IMG/VR virus record: IMGVR_UViG_3300003322_000457
Location: 1-26,568 of that record
DNA from: a virus
Length of the DNA stretch: 26,568 nucleotides
Direction: 5' to 3' (one strand)
This document shows positions 22,683 to 26,568 of the stretch, in pieces (the stretch's first letter is position 1; every line of letters begins with the position of its first letter). The position numbers were made by a program, and so were the translations under genes. The notes under the pieces are model-generated. The model searched no databases. It saw only the letters and a program-made list of their open reading frames with translations, and was not told the DNA's origin.

Positions 22683-22989
22683 CGCCTTGCCCTCCCAGGT
22701 ACTCGCTCTCAAACATCAACTCGGTCACGCCCGTGGCGAAGTCCGTCACCACCACCAGCACGCCCCCATGCTTCCGGTCGGGCCGCTTCAGCACATACCG
22801 CGACACCGCCCGCCCCTTCACCCCCTCGGCCAGCTCGTTGGCTTTCACCAACTGAGCATCCGCCTCACCCCAGTCGCCACTGGTATGGCGCACCAGGTAA
22901 TCAACCGGCGCCAGGTTGCGCCGAACCGCGTACTCCATCACTGCAAGCGAAACCATCACCCGCCCGCTGTTAAACCGCCTAGGACTCAT
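22675..22989 (-). CDS. Hypothetical protein of a phage/plasmid accessory family (GDWGE motif)
   Basis: The protein has 104 residues. The ATG at 22989 is chosen because GGAGG lies 7 nt upstream; an earlier in-frame codon at 23010 would start inside the operator region. The motif HTSGDWGEADAQL (40-52), followed by NE at about 56-57, an SRY (about 69) and a C-terminal VTDFATGVTELMFESEY, matches a widespread small protein of plasmids, conjugative elements and phages whose function is unknown. Its promoter carries copies of the GTATCTAC operator, so it is probably repressed with the divergent operon. Family recognition is from memory of the motif. Confidence 0.85.
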   Translation of the reverse strand: MSPRRFNSGRVMVSLAVMEYAVRRNLAPVDYLVRHTSGDWGEADAQLVKANELAEGVKGRAVSRYVLKRPDRKHGGVLVVVTDFATGVTELMFESEYLGGQGDE

Positions 22990-22999
22990 TGACGCCTCC

Positions 23000-23034
23000 G
23001 TATCTACCACCGGCCGGTCGGCCGGTGTAGATAC
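23000..23034. repeat. Imperfect inverted repeat in the leader of the minus-strand operon
   Basis: The arms GTATCTAC and GTAGATAC flank a perfect 8-bp stem (23008-23015 and 23020-23027) with a 4-nt loop, joined with a single-base offset. In RNA of the minus strand this forms a hairpin ending just before the GGAGG of the gene at 22989, so it may affect translation as well as bind a repressor dimer. Confidence 0.7.
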
Positions 23035-23064
23035 AATGTAGAGCCGTCATTTTTCCCTCGTCAA
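23035..23064 (-). promoter_or_regulatory. Promoter of the minus-strand gene pair
   Basis: On the minus strand TTGACG (+ 23059-23064) is followed after 18 bp by TACATT (+ 23035-23040). The -35 matches the sigma-70 consensus in 5 of 6 bases. Transcription would start near 23028, inside an operator copy that directly follows the -10. Confidence 0.65.
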
Positions 23065-23197
23065 GTTCAATGTGTCGTCATTGTATCTACTTGATGGCTC
23101 ATCTGGCAAGCGTAATACGCATTGATACGCAATAATAACGGGGCTTTCGGCGTGGTACGCGTGGAATTTATACGGTTAATAGGTATCTACTAATCGC

Positions 23198-23227
23198 TTG
23201 CATTTTATGTTGCAGTGTATCTACAAT
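23198..23227 (+). promoter_or_regulatory. Promoter of the AbrB-like operon
   Basis: TACAAT (23222-23227) is a good -10 (5 of 6), with TTGCAT 18 bp upstream (23198-23203) as a weak -35. The operator at 23217-23224 overlaps the -10, and another at 23183-23190 lies just upstream, so the operon is probably repressible. The predicted leader is about 74 nt. Confidence 0.6.
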
Positions 23228-23307
23228 GTATCGTCATTCGATCAACCGCACATCCCAGCAAAGGGGCGATACAATGTCGATACGCAACAACAGTCCAAAG
23301 GACCAAC

Positions 23308-23541
23308 ATGCAGCAACTGGAGATCAGCAAATGGGGCAACAGCGCAGCCCTGCGCCTGCCGCGGGGGCTACTGGATGCAATGGGGGTAGCGATCGGGGAC
23401 CAGGTGTCGGTCAAAGTGGAGAACGGGCAGCTCATCATCAGCCCGCCCGGGCAGGGCAACGCCCTGGAGCAGCTGACCCTCAAGGTCGAGCAGCTGCAGA
23501 AGCAGGTCGATCAATTGCAGGCCTCCGCGACCAAGCGCTGA
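23308..23541 (+). CDS. AbrB/MazE-type (SpoVT-AbrB fold) DNA-binding protein
   Basis: The protein has 77 residues. The ATG at 23308 follows AAAGGACCAAC. Residues 1-48 show the swapped-hairpin AbrB/MazE fold: ISKWGNSAALRLPRGLLDAMG, then GDQVSVKVENGQLIISP. The last 25 residues are a Leu/Gln/Val heptad helix (LEQLTLKVEQLQKQVDQL), probably a coiled coil for oligomers, in place of the disordered toxin-binding tail of MazE antitoxins. No MazF-like toxin is downstream. It is the first gene after an operator array and probably represses its own promoter and the divergent one. The fold is well supported; operator binding is inference. Confidence 0.92.
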   Translation: MQQLEISKWGNSAALRLPRGLLDAMGVAIGDQVSVKVENGQLIISPPGQGNALEQLTLKVEQLQKQVDQLQASATKR

Positions 23542-23546
23542 GCAAC

Positions 23547-23834
23547 ATGGACGCCCAGGCCCACCAGCTTGCCGCCGCCTTTGGCCTCGATGGCAGCGCC
23601 ATGGCCGGCCTGGTCCGCTTCCTGTTCAGCCGCATCGAGAACTACGGCTTCGACAACTTCGCCGCCCTGCCCGAGACAGGCAAGAAGGCCGCCATCAACG
23701 CCGCAGTGAAAGCCTACGAACAGGCCTCGCGCCGTTACTACACCCGCCTCCTCACCGATCCCGCCGCCTTCAACGAGCTGGCCGAGCAGGTCTGGGAAGA
23801 GATCAACGACCAAGCCGCCCAGGGAGTGCACTGA
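23547..23834 (+). CDS. Hypothetical protein partnered with the AbrB-like gene
   Basis: The protein has 95 residues and begins 5 nt after the AbrB-like stop. It is mostly helical: an N-terminal helix with Ala/Gly, then FLFSRIENYGFDNFAAL, an AINAAVKAYEQASRRYYTRLL helix and an acidic C-terminal helix. The same frame is open further upstream, but that part is a shadow of the AbrB-like gene with a non-protein composition. It does not resemble MazF. As the immediate partner of the regulator it could be its co-factor, but no evidence fixes this. The stop overlaps the next ATG by 1 nt. Confidence 0.82.
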   Translation: MDAQAHQLAAAFGLDGSAMAGLVRFLFSRIENYGFDNFAALPETGKKAAINAAVKAYEQASRRYYTRLLTDPAAFNELAEQVWEEINDQAAQGVH

Positions 23835-24346
23835 TGGCTATCTATCGCCCACTGCGCACCATCGGTACCGCGCTGAACAAATGGGCCTGCGCCGGCAACT
23901 TAATCCCAGCCGGCCGCATTCGCTGCGCCGTCGCCGATGCTGGTATTGCCCTTATCTGGATGTCGCGTGACTTTGGCTACGACAACCGCACATTCGCCCA
24001 GCGCATGCGATCCGGTAATGAAGCCTGGCGAGCTGCATTTAGGACGCTATTCAACCTCGACGAGCCCTACACGCCACCAACCCCAGAAGCAAACGGCCCA
24101 ACGAAAAAGCAGCAGCTGATCGCCGCCATACAGGAGTGGCGTGAAGAGACAGGGCACATCGGTAAAGGCGGCGTCGTTATCTGCTACTGGGGCGAGCCAC
24201 AAGGCTGGCGGGATACGCTCCGCAACCCCGAGGAGTGGCTGCAGGGCTGCGTGGCTGTCGACGAGGCGGGCCAGCGCTGGCTCGCCGTCGGCGAAGACGA
24301 TGATGACAATGCGAACGAATGGTATTTGATCAAGGAGGCAGCATGA
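23834..24346 (+). CDS. Hypothetical protein, accessory operon
   Basis: The protein has 170 residues. An N-terminal domain (1-75) has two Trp and Arg-rich helices. A Pro-rich linker (78-88) follows, then a C-terminal domain with a QLIAAIQEWREETG helix and beta strands GGVVICYWG and RWLAVGE. The C-terminal tail is very acidic (EDDDD). The ATG overlaps the previous stop (TGATG) and the stop overlaps the next start (ATGA), so the three genes are translationally coupled. No motif was recognised. Confidence 0.82.
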   Translation: MAIYRPLRTIGTALNKWACAGNLIPAGRIRCAVADAGIALIWMSRDFGYDNRTFAQRMRSGNEAWRAAFRTLFNLDEPYTPPTPEANGPTKKQQLIAAIQEWREETGHIGKGGVVICYWGEPQGWRDTLRNPEEWLQGCVAVDEAGQRWLAVGEDDDDNANEWYLIKEAA

Positions 24347-25020
24347 GCGCGCCAACCGAACAGGAATTCCTGCGCGATGTAGCGCAGCACGAAATGCAGG
24401 TGCTGATGGACAACGGCGTCTATCGCCACATCCGCTTCAAGCAGCCTGGCACCGTCTGTATGCACTTTGATTTCATCACCTATCCCGGGCACCTGGTCTA
24501 CTCGGGCGACATGGGCTGTTACGTCTTTTCGCGGTTGTACGATATGTTCGAGTTCTTCCGCACAGACCGAAAATACGCAGAGCGGAGCGGTCGGCAGCTG
24601 GCCATCAACCTCAGTTACTGGTCGGAAAAGCTGGAGGCCGTGGATGGAAACCGCCGCAGCGGCGCGGCCAAGGAGTACAGCCCGGAGAAGTTTGAGCGCG
24701 CAGTGAAGGAACAACTGGTGACGTGGTGGCGCGAATCAAACCTTACCCGCGAACAGCGCCGGGAGTTGCGCCAAGAGGTCGAATACGAGGTACTGGACAA
24801 GAGCCACGATGGCGACGTCCGCGCCTACGATGCCGCCCATGGTTTCCACCACACCATCGGTAGCCACAAGTTCATGTTTCGCGACTGGTGGGACCATGAT
24901 TTCACCGACTACACCCATCGCTTCAAGTGGTGTTGCTATGCGCTAGCCTGGGGTATCAAACAGTACGACGATGCCAAAGCCGCTGCACAAACCACCCCGC
25001 CGGCCGAGCAGGCCGCGTAA
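24343..25020 (+). CDS. Phage protein of unknown function (YPGHLVYSGDMG family)
   Basis: The protein has 225 residues. The ATG at 24343 is preceded by AAGGAGG; an earlier in-frame start would lie inside the previous gene. The central motif TYPGHLVYSGDMG, followed by YVFSRLYDMFEFFR, marks a family seen in many temperate phages, with the upstream part (EFLRDVAQHEMQVLMDNGVYRH) also typical. The middle is a basic and acidic helix region (about 120-150); the C-terminus has an aromatic-rich helix (RFKWCCYALAWGIKQY). The family has no assigned function. It contains no known catalytic motif; many conserved aromatic and acidic residues suggest binding of a substrate or nucleic acid. Recognition is from memory of the motif. 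Confidence 0.88.
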   Translation: MSAPTEQEFLRDVAQHEMQVLMDNGVYRHIRFKQPGTVCMHFDFITYPGHLVYSGDMGCYVFSRLYDMFEFFRTDRKYAERSGRQLAINLSYWSEKLEAVDGNRRSGAAKEYSPEKFERAVKEQLVTWWRESNLTREQRRELRQEVEYEVLDKSHDGDVRAYDAAHGFHHTIGSHKFMFRDWWDHDFTDYTHRFKWCCYALAWGIKQYDDAKAAAQTTPPAEQAA

Positions 25021-25031
25021 CTGAGACTGCC

Positions 25032-25244
25032 ATGGCGATCACAATAGAAGCCTATCGCGAACTGCACGCCCTGGAGCGCTGCGACTTCGATGACGAATGC
25101 GATTCATGCGACAGCCCGTCCGGCGGCAGCTGGGTCAAGCTTTACCACGCCCCAGAAGACGTGACCGAGGCTGACTATTACATGTGCGGCTGCTGCATCG
25201 AAAAGGCAGCGGCCATTGACCACATGGTCAACTACGAATTTTGA
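25032..25244 (+). CDS. Small Cys-rich, probably zinc-binding protein
   Basis: The protein has 70 residues. Six cysteines occur at 17, 23, 26, 52, 54 and 55, forming CxxC (23-26) and CGCC (52-55) pairs that resemble a zinc ribbon or treble-clef site. Between them lies an acidic, Asp/Glu-rich loop. The start is 11 nt after the previous stop and has no strong ribosome-binding site, though GAG lies at a suitable distance. Small zinc proteins of phages often regulate host processes, but the role here is unknown. Confidence 0.8.
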   Translation: MAITIEAYRELHALERCDFDDECDSCDSPSGGSWVKLYHAPEDVTEADYYMCGCCIEKAAAIDHMVNYEF

Positions 25245-25254
25245 GGAGGAAGGA

Positions 25255-25485
25255 ATGTCGACTTGGAATTACGCCCAGCTTACTGCTGAGGCCGAGAGGA
25301 AGATTACAGCGTGGATGACAGAGTCCAGAAATCGGCCATTTGATGAGGCACGGCTGTATCGCAACTGGGCGTATGGTGCCTATCTGCTGTGGTCATCGAT
25401 GACAATTCGCCATCAAAATGAAGGGGACGATGCAAGGCTACTGGCCCTGACCGAACGCGAGCCTCAAGCAGGGGGCAGCGAATGA
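25255..25485 (+). CDS. Small hypothetical protein
   Basis: The protein has 76 residues. GAGGAGGAAGG directly before the ATG at 25255 is the best ribosome-binding site in the operon. It is helical with many aromatic residues (five Trp in the first 45), and ends in a polar tail. The stop overlaps the next start (ATGA). No motif was recognised. Confidence 0.8.
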   Translation: MSTWNYAQLTAEAERKITAWMTESRNRPFDEARLYRNWAYGAYLLWSSMTIRHQNEGDDARLLALTEREPQAGGSE

Positions 25486-25943
25486 CCACCGACCAGCAAT
25501 CCACGAACTTCACGCAAGAGCTCCAGCACTGGGTGCTCTTCTTCTTCGGCCTGGCCATGTTTGGTGTTGGCTTCTGGAAAGTCATGGCCGACAAGGCCCA
25601 GCCAGGCTACGCGCTATTCGCTGCCGGCTTGGTCCTTATCCTTCTAAGCAAGCTGCACTTGCTGAAAGAACTCAAAGTGTGGGGCATAGCGGCAAGCCTG
25701 CATGACCTGCGAGTAGCCACGTCCGAGGCGGCCACGATTCATCAACAATTAAACGCACTGAAGTCCCAAATGGACGAGAGAGCGGGCGAGCTGCAGAAGA
25801 ATCTGGATAGCTCAGATGCCGCCATAAAAACGCTCCAGCAGGAACTCTCCGGGCTGCAGGGCGTGCTGGATCGCTCCGAGCAGGTGTATCGAGTGATCGC
25901 CGCCTCATCGAGGCAAGTGATAAGTCAAGACGGCTCGCACTGA
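25482..25943 (+). CDS. Two-TM membrane protein with coiled-coil cytoplasmic domain
   Basis: The protein has 153 residues. Two transmembrane helices (about 17-36 and 42-60) form a hairpin with a short loop. After a small amphipathic linker, residues 78-140 are a charged coiled coil. There is no signal peptide. Such a short N-terminal TM hairpin with a C-terminal coil is seen in superinfection-exclusion and abortive-infection membrane effectors, but also in unrelated small proteins. It is the last gene of the plus-strand operon and ends 1 nt before a convergent gene. Function is unknown. Confidence 0.85.
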   Translation: MTTDQQSTNFTQELQHWVLFFFGLAMFGVGFWKVMADKAQPGYALFAAGLVLILLSKLHLLKELKVWGIAASLHDLRVATSEAATIHQQLNALKSQMDERAGELQKNLDSSDAAIKTLQQELSGLQGVLDRSEQVYRVIAASSRQVISQDGSH

Positions 25944-25944
25944 A

Positions 25945-26415
25945 CTAGCGCTTATCCCTCGACCGCCGATGCTGGATCAAGTGCGTGGGGTGGGCCTCCA
26001 CCTCACGCACCTGCCATTCATCGCCGGCCAGGTAGAGCACCAGGTACACGCATTCAACCACCTCCACCTCCACCAGCAGGCAACCCAGCACGTAACCGGT
26101 GGCGATCTCGAAGAACTTGTAGCGCCCGTCTATCCAGAGCTCAACCGTATCCGCCTCGATCGCCTGACCGTGCGGCTTATGGTCGCCGGGCGTCATGCCC
26201 ATCTGCAGCAGATTCCCATACATCCAGCACCCAGGCGGAAAGCGCTTGCTCGTCGCCGGCGCACCCCACTTTGTCAGCCGGTGCTGCAGTTGGCTAACCG
26301 TCCCGTTCCTGGGCAGCCGTACATAGGAGTCGTCGCGCCCATTCATCCAGCGCTTCCCATCAATGGCCACCTCGATATGTGGCAGTGTCAGTATTGGTTT
26401 ACCGGCCCAGTCCAT
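25945..26415 (-). CDS. Hypothetical protein, convergent to the accessory operon
   Basis: The protein has 156 residues. The N-terminal half has beta-like segments and basic loops, with WMNGRDDSYVRLPRNG near 23-38 and KFFEIATGYVLGCLLVEVEVV, a hydrophobic stretch, around 100-120. The C-terminus is rich in Arg and His. No ribosome-binding site is obvious; an alternative ATG lies 9 nt further upstream (26424) but is out of frame. It has no recognised family. Its composition is close to the neighbouring phage genes, so it is probably part of the phage rather than host. Confidence 0.75.
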   Translation of the reverse strand: MDWAGKPILTLPHIEVAIDGKRWMNGRDDSYVRLPRNGTVSQLQHRLTKWGAPATSKRFPPGCWMYGNLLQMGMTPGDHKPHGQAIEADTVELWIDGRYKFFEIATGYVLGCLLVEVEVVECVYLVLYLAGDEWQVREVEAHPTHLIQHRRSRDKR

Positions 26416-26480
26416 GCCGGCATGATAGCGCCAAGAGAACGAACGTTCACCAAGAATCGGCGAGCGGAAACAGCACGCCC

Positions 26481-26518
26481 AAAAGAAAAGCCCACGATGT
26501 TACGAGCATCGTGGGCTT
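26481..26518 (-). terminator. Strong intrinsic terminator at the right edge, minus strand
   Basis: A perfect 12-bp stem (+ 26488-26499 and 26507-26518) with a 7-nt loop is followed on the minus strand by TTTTCTTTT. It ends minus-strand transcription arriving from beyond the right edge. The plus-strand side lacks a U-run. The rest of 26416-26568 shows no gene. Confidence 0.85.
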
Positions 26519-26568
26519 GTTCAGAAAGGCATCACTGCGAGCAAAACGACTACCGCCACATGTGCACT

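Larger units (their letters stand above)
23000..23224. repeat. Five-copy GTATCTAC operator array
   Basis: GTATCTAC occurs at 23000-23007, 23083-23090, 23183-23190 and 23217-23224, and in reverse orientation (GTAGATAC) at 23027-23034. Two copies extend to a 12-bp inverted pair: GTAGATACAATG (23027-23038) and CATTGTATCTAC (23079-23090). Degenerate copies (GATACAATG) lie near 23268. In random sequence about 0.007 copies would be expected here. One copy abuts the minus-strand -10 and another overlaps the plus-strand -10, as operators do. Binding by the AbrB-like product is an inference. Confidence 0.85.
22990..23307. promoter_or_regulatory. Divergent intergenic control region
   Basis: This 318-bp gap has no convincing gene. 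It is richer in A and T than the surroundings (especially 23101-23280) and holds one minus-strand and one plus-strand promoter, five GTATCTAC operators and a long inverted repeat. It is the likely early switch of this part of the phage. A possible ATG at 23274 with AAAGGGG upstream was not accepted because the frame is a shadow of the AbrB-like gene. Confidence 0.85.

Noticed and set aside
23274-23834. Longer plus-strand frame starting at an ATG at 23274 with AAAGGGG upstream, ending at 23834
   Set aside because: Between 23308 and 23541 it is an out-of-frame copy of the AbrB-like gene with Gly/Pro/Gln/Ala-rich non-protein composition; the real gene most likely starts at 23547.
23308-23834. 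Classical MazEF toxin-antitoxin pair
   Set aside because: The first gene has the MazE-type fold, but the second has no MazF-like sequence and looks all-helical.
26431-26448. Possible LexA-type or other operator around the palindrome GAACGTTC and a promoter for the 25945-26415 gene
   Set aside because: One short palindrome without a second copy, and the only -10-like TATCAT would place the transcription start at or after the ATG.

Overview
The window looks like about 26.6 kb of a GC-rich short-tailed (podovirus-type) phage or prophage. No host gene, integrase, lysogeny repressor, tRNA, rRNA, IS element or CRISPR array can be seen. The structural genes resemble the group typified by Bordetella phage BPP-1: a P22-type long portal, an N4-gp56-family capsid protein, a small protein in the capsid-decoration position, and a nozzle protein with fibre genes. 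A betaproteobacterial host is a reasonable inference from GC content and gene types, but is not proven. Whether this is an integrated prophage or a virion genome cannot be decided from the window.

Region A (1-21662, minus strand, read right to left) is a late operon of about 23 tightly packed genes, many coupled by ATGA or TGATG overlaps. In transcription order it starts with a lysis block: a small Cys-containing ORF, a holin candidate, an N4-gp49/Sf6-gp66 family protein, a SAR endolysin, and a membrane-anchored protein in the spanin position. DNA packaging follows (TerS, TerL), then head genes (portal, an 80-residue helical protein, scaffold, capsid, decoration candidate, two small proteins). 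Tail genes come next (adaptor, nozzle, fibre base, beta-propeller fibre, an unknown, a permuted papain-like hydrolase). The operon ends with a run of low-complexity proteins that probably form the ejected internal virion set; the last of these runs off the left edge. Three intrinsic terminators lie inside this operon.

Region B (21663-22103) holds no convincing gene. It carries a candidate late promoter followed by two tandem intrinsic terminators before the lysis genes, which is the layout of a lambda pR'-tR' antitermination switch. It also has a tandem 10-bp repeat and a long polypyrimidine tract.

Region C (22104-23307) has two minus-strand genes of unknown function and a 318-bp divergent control region. 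Five exact copies of the 8-mer GTATCTAC (either orientation) sit around two back-to-back promoters, and two of them touch the -10 elements.

Region D (23308-26415) begins with a plus-strand gene for an AbrB/MazE-type DNA-binding protein without a MazF toxin; it is the best local candidate to bind those operators. Six coupled plus-strand genes follow. They include a phage family of unknown function with a WxPGHL-like motif, a small Cys-rich protein, and a two-TM coiled-coil membrane protein. A convergent minus-strand gene and a strong minus-strand terminator close the window. Regions C and D are the least explained part and the best place to look for a new regulatory or accessory system.
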